Below are positions 8,696-18,289 of a stretch of 64,000 nucleotides of DNA, in pieces. Under the pieces are notes generated by a model. It did no database searches, was not told the DNA's origin, and saw nothing but the letters and a program-made list of their open reading frames with translations. Source of the DNA: Streptomyces tendae (GTDB lineage: Bacteria > Actinomycetota > Actinomycetes > Streptomycetales > Streptomycetaceae); the NCBI RefSeq assembly GCF_014650435.1, contig NZ_BMUY01000017.1, positions 62,001-126,000 on the forward strand, in the 5' to 3' direction. The translations under genes and the position numbers were made by a program. Numbering within the stretch: position 1 is the stretch's first letter; each line of letters begins with the position of its first letter.

Positions 8696-9397
8696 TCATC
8701 CCCCCGGTGGCCGCACCAGCCCCTTCCCATAGGCGTAACGCACCGCCTGCGCACGGTCTTTGATGCCCGTCTTGGCGAACAGGTTGTTGATGTGGGTCTT
8801 CACCGTCGCTGTGGAGACCTGCAGCCGGCTCGCGATCTGTGTGTTGTTGAGCCCTTCGGCGATGAGAACCAGCACCTCGGTCTCCCGGGCGGTGAGCCCG
8901 TCCGGCGGCTCGGGCGGTCCCGCGCGCCGCGGCTGGGACTCGGTCTGGGCTTCGGACTCGGACAGTCGCTCCAGGAGCCGCCGCTGGATGCTCGGCGCCA
9001 GCCCCGCGTCCCCGGACAGGACGCCGTGCACCGCCCGAACGATCTCGTCCCCGCCCGCGTCCTTGGTGAGGTAGCCGCGCGCCCCGGCCCGCAACGCGGG
9101 GAACACCGACGCGTCGTCCGCGTACGTCGTGAGCACGACGACCTGCGTCCCGGGGTGTTCGGACCGGATCCGGCGGGTGGCCTCCACCCCGTCGCACCTG
9201 GGCATGCGCAGGTCCATCAGGACCACGTCCGGAGCGAGTTCGGCGACGAGCCGGACCGCTTCCTCGCCGTCACCGGCCGCACCCACGACCTCGACACCGG
9301 GCAGGAGACCGAGCAGCATCACGATCCCCTCCCGCACAACGGTCTGATCGTCTGCGACCACGACCCGCGCGGGCGTCCTTGCCGGCTCCTCCGTCAT
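8696..9397 (-). CDS. NarL/LuxR-type response regulator
   Basis: A 233-residue response regulator: receiver domain with phospho-acceptor Asp62 (VVLMDLRMP), switch Thr in VVLTTYAD and Lys in YLTKDAG, a linker rich in Ser, Glu and Gln (about 140-165), then a LuxR HTH (LTARETEVLVLIAEGLNNTQ ... STATVKTHINNLF). It is the last gene of a three-gene operon (membrane protein, kinase, regulator) in which each junction is a 4-bp ATGA overlap. The target genes are unknown. The operon is head-to-tail with the symporter operon, separated by about 70 bp. Confidence 0.9.
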   Translation of the reverse strand: MTEEPARTPARVVVADDQTVVREGIVMLLGLLPGVEVVGAAGDGEEAVRLVAELAPDVVLMDLRMPRCDGVEATRRIRSEHPGTQVVVLTTYADDASVFPALRAGARGYLTKDAGGDEIVRAVHGVLSGDAGLAPSIQRRLLERLSESEAQTESQPRRAGPPEPPDGLTARETEVLVLIAEGLNNTQIASRLQVSTATVKTHINNLFAKTGIKDRAQAVRYAYGKGLVRPPGG

Positions 9398-10548
9398 ACG
9401 GGCACCTTCAACGTCACCACGAACCCCTCCTCGCCCGGACCTGCCCGCAGCGAGCCGCCCAGCAACTCGGCACGCTCCCGCATGCCCAGCAGACCGTACC
9501 CACCTCCGCTGCCGGTGACTTCGCCCGGCGCGCCTCCAAAGTCCCGCACGTCCAGCGTCACTTCGTGGGCGCCGTAGTCCAGCCGCACCCGCACGCCGGC
9601 GCCGGGGGCGTGCCTGCGGGCGTTCGTCAGGGCCTCCTGGGCCACTCTGCGCACGGCCTGTGACGCCTCGGCGGGCAGGGCTCTGCGTTCCCCCGTAATG
9701 GTGACCTCCGCGCCGCTCTCCACCGTCTCGACGAGCTGGGCCAGGAAGTCCTCCAGCGGCGTCAGGTCGCCCCGCAGCGCGGACAGCGCCTGCCGGGTCT
9801 CGGCGAGTCCGTCGCGGGCCATTCCCCGCGCCGCCACCACCCGGTCCAGGATCTGCTGCCGGTCCGCGTCCCGCTCGATCAGCAACCGGGCCGCCTCCAG
9901 GTGCACCATCTGCGCCGAGAGGCTGTGTGCCAGGACGTCGTGGATCTCACGGGCGATACGAGCCCGCTCCGCGAGTGCCGCGGACTCCGCCTCGGCCGCC
10001 AGAGCGGCCCGCTCCTGGGCCAGCAGCCGCTGCGCGCTTCCCCGTGCCTCGGCGTCGAGTCGCAGGACGTATCCGGCGAGCGCCAGTCCGCCCGCCGTCG
10101 CCACCGTGGTCAGCCATGCGTCGTCGCTGACCACGGCATAGGAGACCAGCGCCACCGAGGTCACGGGCAGCGCGAAGGCGAAGGGCAGCCGCTCCAGGGC
10201 CACGACGGCGCAACCGCACCAGATGACCAGTGCGGGACCCTCGAAGCCGACGGACCTGGCCGCGACCGCGATCGCGAGCAGCACCGCGACGAGCGCCAGC
10301 GACGGCCACACCCGGTGCGCGAGCGTGGTCCGGAAGAAGCCCCATGCCACGCACACGGCGACCACCAGACCGACGGCCGCCGCCGCCGAGCCCCATCCGT
10401 GCAGCCGGCTGCTGGTGAACGCGCCCCACAGGAGCATTCCGAACACCGTCAGCCGCACCGCCCAGGACATGAGCCTGCGGGGTCGGGAGACGCTCTCGGG
10501 CAGGAGCGCCTCCCTGGAAGGCCATCTCGTCCACACGTTCTCCGTCAT
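9394..10548 (-). CDS. HisKA_3-type sensor histidine kinase
   Basis: A 384-residue kinase with an N-terminal module of about five membrane helices (about 30-165), a short coiled linker rich in Ala and Glu, the HisKA_3 phosphorylation motif with His203 (AREIHDVLAHSLSAQ), and a compact ATPase domain (RRVAQEALTNARRHA, GGGYGLLGMRERA). It should phosphorylate the regulator that overlaps its stop codon. No extracellular sensor domain is evident, so it may sense within or at the membrane. The ATG start has an AAGGAG ribosome site lying in the end of the preceding gene. Confidence 0.9.
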   Translation of the reverse strand: MTENVWTRWPSREALLPESVSRPRRLMSWAVRLTVFGMLLWGAFTSSRLHGWGSAAAAVGLVVAVCVAWGFFRTTLAHRVWPSLALVAVLLAIAVAARSVGFEGPALVIWCGCAVVALERLPFAFALPVTSVALVSYAVVSDDAWLTTVATAGGLALAGYVLRLDAEARGSAQRLLAQERAALAAEAESAALAERARIAREIHDVLAHSLSAQMVHLEAARLLIERDADRQQILDRVVAARGMARDGLAETRQALSALRGDLTPLEDFLAQLVETVESGAEVTITGERRALPAEASQAVRRVAQEALTNARRHAPGAGVRVRLDYGAHEVTLDVRDFGGAPGEVTGSGGGYGLLGMRERAELLGGSLRAGPGEEGFVVTLKVPV

Positions 10549-11069
10549 GCGGGCTCCTTCCGGGCGGGCCGGGCCACCGCGTCACGGTACGCGGGACCGG
10601 GCGCCGCGGCTGGACGCCGGGTCTGAACGCGCCAGGCCAGGACGCCGGACCGGACCAGCAGGGTCGCCGCGAGAGCGAGCAGCAGGCCGGAGCTGTCCTG
10701 CCGCATCCCCAGGACCGCACCGACCCCGTAGAGACCGGCGCGCAGTGCGATGCCCACGGCCCACACCGCGATGCTCGCCCGGGTGCCCCTGCTCCACACG
10801 GCGCCGTCGGCCTCGACCCATATCCGGGTGGTCCAGGCCCAGCCGGCGCCGGTGACCAGGCCGACGACCAGCTCGGCGGTGAGCAGCAGGACGGCGGCCG
10901 TGTGGTGGTGGGCGTCGATCAGGCCCGGTTCACGCAGCGCGACGACGCCCAGCACCACGGGCAGCACCCACCAGCGCCGGTCGGTGTCGATCCGGCTGGC
11001 GCGCAGCTGCCGGGTGATCACCAGGCCGGCCACCGCCGTGATGGCCAATGCGTCGAGGAGCCCGGACAT
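10545..11069 (-). CDS. membrane protein, DUF1453/CcdC-like
   Basis: A 174-residue protein with four or five hydrophobic segments, starting MSGLLDALAITAVAGL and with an Arg-rich cytoplasmic tail. It resembles DUF1453-type membrane proteins. The ATG at 11069 has a good GGAGG ribosome site; a longer frame upstream has low-complexity coding potential and no such site. It leads the kinase-regulator operon and overlaps the kinase start by ATGA, so it is probably an accessory sensor or a target of the same system. The function is unknown. Confidence 0.75.
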   Translation of the reverse strand: MSGLLDALAITAVAGLVITRQLRASRIDTDRRWWVLPVVLGVVALREPGLIDAHHHTAAVLLLTAELVVGLVTGAGWAWTTRIWVEADGAVWSRGTRASIAVWAVGIALRAGLYGVGAVLGMRQDSSGLLLALAATLLVRSGVLAWRVQTRRPAAAPGPAYRDAVARPARKEPA

Positions 11070-11224
11070 CGTGCCTCCGTGAGCGGAAGAAGGTGATGCC
11101 GGCGGCGGTCCCGCCGACGCCTTCGACGCTACGGAAAATGCGACGTCACGGGATCGGAGCCCGGGTGGATCATGGGTGGAGCCGCGCCCCTCACACCGCT
11201 CCACCCAGGGGTGGAGAGAGCGGA

Positions 11225-11294
11225 CCGGGACGGCGGTGTGGAACCGGGCCGGGACGGCGGTGTGGGAACCGGGCCGGGACGGCGGCGTGGAACC
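11225..11294. repeat. three tandem copies of a 21-25 bp repeat
   Basis: The unit CCGGGACGGCGGTGTGGAAC occurs at 11225, 11249 and 11274 with one or two base changes, each followed by a CGGG spacer. It lies in the space between the parE terminator and the membrane-protein operon. No coding function or known operator is recognised. The rest of this 288-bp gap holds only the parE hairpin and the upstream region of the operon. Confidence 0.7.
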
Positions 11295-11309
11295 GAACCC
11301 GCACGACGG

Positions 11310-11340
11310 ACCGGGCCCGGTTCTCGCTCCCGGGCCCGGT
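11310..11340 (-). terminator. parE terminator
   Basis: A perfect 11-bp inverted repeat (11310-11320 and 11330-11340) with a 9-base loop, 17 bases beyond the parE stop codon. Each arm is itself nearly palindromic. Confidence 0.7.
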
Positions 11341-11357
11341 CCGACGACTGAGCGTGG

Positions 11358-13481
11358 TCACGCGTCGATGCGCGACCGGTCCAGCGTCGCCGCCGAACTG
11401 GAGATGAACTCCTTGCGGGGTGCGACGTCGTTGCCCATCAGCAGGTCGAAGACCTGCTCGGCGGAGTCCAGGTCGGTCAGGTTGATCCGGCGCAGGGTGC
11501 GGCGGCGCGGGTCCATGGTGGTCTCCGCCAACTGGTCGGCGTCCATCTCACCGAGGCCCTTGTAGCGCTGGATGGAGTCCTTGTACCGGATGTTCTTGCT
11601 CTGGAACTCCATGAGCTTGTCGCGCAGCTCCCGGTCCGAGTACGTGTAGACGTACTTGTCCTGGCCCTTCTTCGGCTGGACCAGCTCGATGCGGTGCAGC
11701 GGCGGCACCGCGGCGAACACCCGGCCGGCCTCGACCATGGGCCGCATGTAGCGGTGGAAGAGGGTCAGCAGCAGGGTGCGGATGTGGGAGCCGTCCACAT
11801 CGGCGTCGGTCATCATGATGATCTTGCCGTAGCGGGCCGCGTCAATGTCGAAGGTGCGACCCGAACCCGCCCCTATGACCTGGATGATCGCCCCGCACTC
11901 GGCGTTCTTCAGCATGTCCGTGACGGACGACTTCTGGACGTTGAGGATCTTGCCCCGGATCGGCAGCAGCGCCTGGAACTCGGAGTTGCGGGCGAGCTTG
12001 GCCGTGCCCAGCGCGGAGTCGCCCTCGACGATGAACAGCTCGCTGCGGTCGACGTCGTCGCTGCGGCAGTCCGCGAGCTTCGCGGGCAGCGACGACGACT
12101 CCAGGGCCGTCTTGCGGCGCTGGGCGTCCTTGTGCTGGCGCGCGGCGATACGGGTACGGGCCGCGGCGACGGCCTTCTCCATGACCACCCGCGCCTGCTG
12201 GGCCGCGTCACGCTTGGTGGAGGTCAGGAACGCCTTCAGTTCCTTGGTGATCACGTTGTTCACGATCCTGCGGGCCGCCGAGGTGCCGAGGACCTCCTTG
12301 GTCTGGCCCTCGAACTGCGGCTCGGCGAGGCGGACGGTGACGACCGCCGTCAGGCCCTCCAGTGCGTCGTCCTTGACGATGTCGTCCTCGGCGACGCGCA
12401 GCATCTTCTTGGTGCGCAGCACCTCGTTCATCGTCTTCGCCACCGCCTGCTCGAAGCCGGCGACGTGGGTGCCGCCCTTGGGCGTGGCGATGATGTTGAC
12501 GAACGACCTGATCGTGGTGTCGTAACCGGTGCCCCAGCGCATCGCGACGTCGACGCCGAGGTCACGGGTGACCTCCGTCGGTGTCATCTGCCCTTCCTCG
12601 TCCAGCACCGGGACCGTCTCCTTGAAGCTACCCTGCCCGCTGAAGCGGAGGGTGTCGCAGACGGGCCGGTCACTGGCCAGGTACTCGCAGAACTCACTGA
12701 TGCCGCCGTCGAAGCGGAACGACTCCTCACCCTTGCTGCCGCCGTCGCCGAGACCGAACTCGTCCCGCACGACGATGGTCAGCCCGGGCACCAGGAACGC
12801 GGTCTGGCGGGCCCGCTGGTGCAGTGTGTCCAGGGAGAGCTTGGCGTCCCTGAGGAAGATCTGCCGGTCCGCCCAGTACCGCACGCGGGTGCCGCGACGG
12901 CTCTTGGGGACCTTCCTGACCTTGCGCAGCCCGTTCCCGGCGTCGAACTTGGCGTCCGGGCCCGCTCCCGCGAACGCGCCCGGCACCCCGCGGCGGAAAC
13001 TGATGGCGTGGGTGTGCCCACCGAGGTCGACCTCGATGTCCAGGCGGGCGGACAGGGCGTTCACCACGGAGGCGCCCACACCGTGCAGACCGCCGGAGGC
13101 GGCGTAGGCGCCACCGCCGAACTTGCCGCCGGCGTGCAGCTTGGTCATGACGACCTCGACACCGGACAGGCCGGTCTTGGGCTCGACGTCGACCGGGATG
13201 CCCCGGCCGTTGTCCCGGACCTCCACCGAGGCGTCGTCGTGGAGGATCACCTCGATGTGGTCGCAGTAACCGCCCAGGGCCTCGTCGACGGAATTGTCGA
13301 TGATCTCCCACAGGCAGTGCATCAGACCGCGGCTGTCGGTGGATCCGATGTACATGCCCGGACGCTTGCGCACGGCCTCGAGCCCCTCGAGGACGAGCAG
13401 GTGCCGCGCGGTGTAGTTGGACCCGTCCCGGTCTGCTCCTGCCAGCAGCGCAGTGGACGGCACGGATGTATCGGCGGTCAC
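11358..13481 (-). CDS. parE: DNA topoisomerase IV subunit B
   Basis: The ATPase subunit of the type IIA topoisomerase that decatenates daughter chromosomes. The 707 residues show the GHKL ATPase (VRKRPGMYIGS, EIIDNSVDEA, DNGRGIPVD, GGLHGVGASVVNALS) and the TOPRIM domain (LFIVEGDSALG, DADVDGSHIRTLLL). The GTG start at 13481 is preceded by AGGAGCG; an in-frame ATG 21 codons earlier has no ribosome site. It is a separate gene from gyrB, which lies near oriC in Streptomyces; position next to the trypsin-like protease and hrdB matches S. coelicolor parE. It ends at a perfect hairpin. Confidence 0.92.
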   Translation of the reverse strand: MTADTSVPSTALLAGADRDGSNYTARHLLVLEGLEAVRKRPGMYIGSTDSRGLMHCLWEIIDNSVDEALGGYCDHIEVILHDDASVEVRDNGRGIPVDVEPKTGLSGVEVVMTKLHAGGKFGGGAYAASGGLHGVGASVVNALSARLDIEVDLGGHTHAISFRRGVPGAFAGAGPDAKFDAGNGLRKVRKVPKSRRGTRVRYWADRQIFLRDAKLSLDTLHQRARQTAFLVPGLTIVVRDEFGLGDGGSKGEESFRFDGGISEFCEYLASDRPVCDTLRFSGQGSFKETVPVLDEEGQMTPTEVTRDLGVDVAMRWGTGYDTTIRSFVNIIATPKGGTHVAGFEQAVAKTMNEVLRTKKMLRVAEDDIVKDDALEGLTAVVTVRLAEPQFEGQTKEVLGTSAARRIVNNVITKELKAFLTSTKRDAAQQARVVMEKAVAAARTRIAARQHKDAQRRKTALESSSLPAKLADCRSDDVDRSELFIVEGDSALGTAKLARNSEFQALLPIRGKILNVQKSSVTDMLKNAECGAIIQVIGAGSGRTFDIDAARYGKIIMMTDADVDGSHIRTLLLTLFHRYMRPMVEAGRVFAAVPPLHRIELVQPKKGQDKYVYTYSDRELRDKLMEFQSKNIRYKDSIQRYKGLGEMDADQLAETTMDPRRRTLRRINLTDLDSAEQVFDLLMGNDVAPRKEFISSSAATLDRSRIDA

Positions 13482-13921
13482 GCGGTTCGCTCCTCGCTGA
13501 ATTTCAGATGGGGCCCCGCTGGGTAAGGGCGTGGCTCGGTTCACCGGTCAGAGGGTACCGAGCCCTGGTAGAGCCGCTGTAACGCCACCCTCGTCGCGTA
13601 CACACCCTAGTCCAGCGTCGCATGTCTGTTCGATCCCTCGATGGGGTGAAGTACACATCACGTTCCCTTCGAGGCATGAACCATTTAGGCTCCGGGCACG
13701 TCCTCATGAACAAACCGGCAACCCAGCCGGCGGGACCGACACTGACCGACTGCGCGAACCCGTACGACACAGAGACACGCAATACGGCACATTCGCCGCC
13801 AATCGGCAACAGCCGGCCCCTCGGAAATTTTTTTCGAGGAAAAGCCACGAGCGGGAACGTTTTGGGGCTGGTTGGATGTTGACCCTGGTACGACAGCTCG
13901 TCGAGCTAGAGAAGAGGCGAC
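13482..13921. other. 440-bp divergent intergenic region
   Basis: Space between parE (minus) and the small zinc-finger-like gene (plus). No supported gene is seen. It contains a T7 run near 13828-13834, and an ECF-like element pair (GGGAAC at 13853-13858 and GTT at 13878-13880, spacing 19) that could drive the plus-strand gene; this is weak. Base composition is less GC-rich than the genes. Confidence 0.4.
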
Positions 13922-14152
13922 GTGACTACTGTTCTGACTTCCGCAAGCCCGCTGACGGCTGCCGATCGCTGCGACCGCTGCGGCGCCCAGGCATACCTGC
14001 GCGTCGTCCTGCTGAGCGGCGGAGAACTGCTCTTCTGCGCCCACCACGGTCGCAAGTTCGAGCCGGAACTCAAGAAGATCGCCGCTGAGATACAGGACGA
14101 GACGGAGCGGCTGACGGCCGTTCCGGCATCTTCCGCCGAGGAAGAGCGCTGA
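13922..14152 (+). CDS. DUF7455-type small zinc-finger-like protein
   Basis: A 76-residue protein with paired Cys/His residues: DRCDRCGAQAYLRV (residues about 16-29) and LFCAHHGRKFEPEL (about 37-50), which could bind zinc, followed by an acidic helix. Its GTG start has an AGAGG ribosome site. The small Streptomyces protein at this locus is widely conserved, and the context (between parE and a secreted protease near hrdB) suggests a housekeeping or stress role, but no function is known to me. It ends at a strong bidirectional hairpin. Confidence 0.8.
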   Translation: MTTVLTSASPLTAADRCDRCGAQAYLRVVLLSGGELLFCAHHGRKFEPELKKIAAEIQDETERLTAVPASSAEEER

Positions 14153-14195
14153 CTCAACGCGCCCGACGACGAGCCGAATCGGCACAGGCCGATGA

Positions 14196-14234
14196 ACGGG
14201 CGGCCGCCTCCGGATCCCGGAGGCGGCCGCCCGT
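14196..14234. terminator. bidirectional terminator
   Basis: A perfect 18-bp inverted repeat (14196-14213 and 14217-14234) with a 3-base loop, between the convergent DUF7455 gene and the trypsin-like protease gene. Confidence 0.85.
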
Positions 14235-14263
14235 GCTCGTGCCCGAGAGGCTCTCAGCGGCCC

Positions 14264-15121
14264 TCAGAGGCCCCCGCGCCGGCCGGCGGCCGTGCCGTCC
14301 CAGCCCAGCGTCCGCAGTATCGAGGAGACCCGTGTGTACACCCCGGGACTGCCCGGGCGCCCGCAGCCACTCCCCCACGACACCAGACCGATGAGCCGAC
14401 CCTGGCCGACGAGCGGTCCCCCGCTGTCCCCCTGACAGGCGTCGCGGCCGCCGGCCTCCTCCCCGGCGCAGAGCATGGTGCTCGGCAGGTACCGCCCGTC
14501 GTCGCTCCCCGGATACGCCCGCTCGCAGGAGGCGTCGGGAAGCACACGGACACGCGCCGCGTGCAGGCCGTTCGCGTAGTCGCCGGCGCCTGAGGTGTCC
14601 CCCCAGCCGTAGACGAGGGCCCCCGTGTCCGGCGTGTACGCGGGGTCGCCTTCCGCCGCCATCCCTATGACGGAGCCGGCGGGAAGGGCTTCGGAGAGAG
14701 TGAGCACCGCGAAGTCGCCGGCGTTGCTGCCGTCGTCGTGCCCCGGATTGACCCACACGGAGCGGACGGGGATCTCCTGACCCTGGTCCGAGAGCAGATC
14801 GGTGCGGCCGGCGATGACCTTCAGGTCGCCCACCTGCTCGGGCGGCGACCCGAGCACCTCCTCCCCCAGGCAGTGGGCCGCGGTGAGCACGGTGGTCCGG
14901 CCGACGGCCACTCCCCCGCAGAACTGTCCCGCCCGCGTACCCCCGAACCGGTCACGGCTGGAGAGGGCGACGGTCCACGGGCTGTCGGACACTTCGACCG
15001 GAAATCCTCCGACGACGATGCTGTCGGCGGCCGCGGGGGCGGCGGACCCCAGCGGTATCGCGGTCGCCGCGGCCGCCAGCACCAGCGGCCGGGCCAGTGT
15101 CCGGGCAAAGAGACGACGCAT
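14264..15121 (-). CDS. secreted trypsin-like serine protease
   Basis: A 285-residue S1 family protease. It has a signal peptide (about 1-32, Arg-rich start then LVLAAAATAIPLGSAAPAAA), a mature N-terminus near IVVGGFPV, and the triad His83 (LTAAHC), Asp136 (GDFAVL) and Ser233 (CQGDSGGP). Asp227, six residues before the Ser, corresponds to trypsin Asp189, so cleavage after Arg or Lys is predicted. Cys pairs fit the usual disulfides. It is transcribed convergently with the DUF7455 gene and sits downstream of hrdB, whose own terminator separates them. The ribosome site is AGGAG upstream of the ATG. Confidence 0.92.
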   Translation of the reverse strand: MRRLFARTLARPLVLAAAATAIPLGSAAPAAADSIVVGGFPVEVSDSPWTVALSSRDRFGGTRAGQFCGGVAVGRTTVLTAAHCLGEEVLGSPPEQVGDLKVIAGRTDLLSDQGQEIPVRSVWVNPGHDDGSNAGDFAVLTLSEALPAGSVIGMAAEGDPAYTPDTGALVYGWGDTSGAGDYANGLHAARVRVLPDASCERAYPGSDDGRYLPSTMLCAGEEAGGRDACQGDSGGPLVGQGRLIGLVSWGSGCGRPGSPGVYTRVSSILRTLGWDGTAAGRRGGL

Positions 15122-15202
15122 GCGGGCTCCTCACTCCTAGGTGGTCATGAGACACCCAGAGTGATCCAGTACGCCGCGTCGCGCACCCGCTGCCCAGCGC
15201 GA

Positions 15203-15235
15203 AGGCCCGGTTCCGCATCGTGCGGAACCGGGCCT
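15203..15235 (-). terminator. hrdB terminator
   Basis: A perfect 15-bp inverted repeat (15203-15217 and 15221-15235) with a 3-base loop, 45 bases past the hrdB stop codon. Confidence 0.85.
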
Positions 15236-15279
15236 CGTCGCTCGTGTGTCGCTCGTAGCGCCTGTCGCGATGCCGCGAC

Positions 15280-16812
<1,533 letters not shown>

Positions 16813-17120
16813 GAACAACCTCTCGGAACGTTGAAAAACGGCTTCCGGCCCCGTCCACGGTGGACAGGGGCCGACCACCGGCTTGGGAATGGGCCGACGG
16901 TGCGGGCGGGCCGGGGAGATGCACAGCGCCGTGAACGGCGTCCGTATTCCCTCCGCGGCTGTCACCTCTTAGGTCATCGTGTTGTTCCCAAGAGCGTTAC
17001 GCCCAATCCGCGTGGCCCGAGTCACACCCCGTAAGCGATCAAAACCGGTCAGATGCGGATGAATAAGGTCACCGACCCATGCGGCCCGGTCACGCCGGGA
17101 AGACTCAGCCTCTCATCAGA
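16813..17120 (-). promoter_or_regulatory. hrdB upstream region with a candidate SigR-type promoter
   Basis: The 300-bp leader before hrdB has no gene. On the minus strand GGGAAT (16946-16951) is followed 18 bases later by GCT (16925-16927), one mismatch from the SigR GGAAT-N18-GTT pattern. hrdB of S. coelicolor is known to have a SigR-dependent promoter, which makes the match plausible. No unambiguous vegetative promoter could be chosen by eye. Confidence 0.4.
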
Positions 17121-17167
17121 CCGTCGGACCCCGCGGAACCCATGAGCGGCTCCGCGGGGTCCGACGG
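17121..17167 (-). terminator. whiH terminator
   Basis: A perfect 17-bp inverted repeat (17121-17137 and 17151-17167) with a 13-base loop, 71 bases past the whiH stop codon and upstream of the hrdB leader, insulating hrdB from whiH transcription. Confidence 0.8.
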
Positions 17168-17238
17168 TGACGGCGGCGGCCGGCCACTGCCACAGGAGGG
17201 GTTTGGCAGGCCCGGACCGCGCCGTCCGGCGGAAGCGG

Positions 17239-18126
17239 TCAGTGCTCGCGAGGGGCGGGCACCACGCGTTCCACCTCGGGGTGGACGGTCAGAAGTTGAC
17301 GCATGGCCGCCTCGGCCGCCGCGCCGTCGCCGGTGGCGAGGGCGTCGACGATCCTGCCGTGCTGCGCGAGCGACACGTCGTTCGGCCGGTCACAGCCGGT
17401 GACCGGGCCCCCGGAGACATGGAGGGCGGCGGAGACGATCCCGGAGAGGTGGTCCAGCATCCGGTTGCCCGCGACCTGGATGAGCAGGGTGTGGAACTCG
17501 GCATCGGCGCGCGAGAAGGTGAGCGCGTCGCCCTGCCCCATGGCGTGGCCCATGATCCCGACCATGTCGGAGAGCCGCTGCTGGACCTCCTCGCGTCCGT
17601 GCCCGGCGGCCAGGCGCGCGGCGAGCGGCTCGATCGTCCAGCGCAGCTCGCTCAGCTCGCGGCGCTGGTCGTCGCGCTGCGGGCCGAAGGCACGCCATTC
17701 GATGATGTCCGGATCCAGCAGGTTCCAGTCACTGACGGGACGCACCCGGGTGCCTACGTTGGGGCGGGCGCTGACCAGCCCCTTGGCCTCCAGCACGCGA
17801 AGGGACTCGCGCACCACGGTGCGGGAGACCTCGAAACGCTGCCCGATCTCCTCGGGCACCAGCGGGCGGTCGGCACCCAGGTCGCCCGAAACGATCATCT
17901 GGCCCAGCTGCTGGACGAGTTGCCCGTGCAGTCCGCGGCCACGGTTGCCCGCGGTGCGCCGGCCCACGCGGCCCAGCTCGGGCTCCACCCCTTCCCAGGC
18001 GGGCGCCCCGACGCGGTCGACGGGGGGCGTCTCCGCGTACGGGTAGCGGTCGAGTTCGCCCGGGTTCGCGAGGCCGGAGTCGGCGGAACGGGCGGCGGTC
18101 ATCATGGTGTGCGCAAGGGTACTCAC
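17239..18126 (-). CDS. whiH: sporulation transcription factor WhiH (GntR/FadR family)
   Basis: A 295-residue GntR-family repressor/activator with an N-terminal extension (about 65 residues), the winged HTH (GRGLHGQLVQQLGQMIVSGD ... EEIGQRFEVSRTVVRESLRV, about 70-135) and an FCD ligand-binding domain (about 150-280). In S. coelicolor WhiH acts in late aerial hypha development, is transcribed by SigWhiG and represses itself. Identification rests on its place next to hrdB and the strong family pattern. The GTG start at 18126 is preceded by AAAGGA. Just upstream lie a WhiG-like -10 element and a 16-bp palindrome that suit this regulation. Confidence 0.88.
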   Translation of the reverse strand: MSTLAHTMMTAARSADSGLANPGELDRYPYAETPPVDRVGAPAWEGVEPELGRVGRRTAGNRGRGLHGQLVQQLGQMIVSGDLGADRPLVPEEIGQRFEVSRTVVRESLRVLEAKGLVSARPNVGTRVRPVSDWNLLDPDIIEWRAFGPQRDDQRRELSELRWTIEPLAARLAAGHGREEVQQRLSDMVGIMGHAMGQGDALTFSRADAEFHTLLIQVAGNRMLDHLSGIVSAALHVSGGPVTGCDRPNDVSLAQHGRIVDALATGDGAAAEAAMRQLLTVHPEVERVVPAPREH

Positions 18127-18186
18127 GCATCCTTTGTCGGCGTCGGCCCCAACTCCCTTGAGGTCTTTGGTGAAAAGCACACGAAA

Positions 18187-18202
18187 GGGTGATCGCTCAC
18201 CC
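18187..18202 (-). promoter_or_regulatory. palindrome in the whiH leader (candidate operator)
   Basis: GGGTGA-TCGC-TCACCC, a 16-bp inverted repeat with 6-bp arms, sits about 17 bases downstream of the WhiG-like -10 element and 61 bases before the whiH start. Its position suits autorepression by WhiH or control by another sporulation regulator. Confidence 0.5.
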
Positions 18203-18218
18203 CGTCGCAATTGACGCC

Positions 18219-18226
18219 TTATCGGA
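18219..18226 (-). promoter_or_regulatory. SigWhiG-like -10 element of whiH
   Basis: The minus strand reads TCCGATAA, seven of eight bases identical to the WhiG/FliA -10 consensus GCCGATAA. The expected TAAA-type -35 at 15-base spacing is poor (a GAAA lies at 11 bases), so the call rests on the -10 and on the known WhiG dependence of whiH. Confidence 0.5.
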
Positions 18227-18289
18227 AAGAAATGGGCTTTCCCCGGGGAGTTGCGCGCACGGTCGGAACGGAAGGGCGAGACAGCCGTC

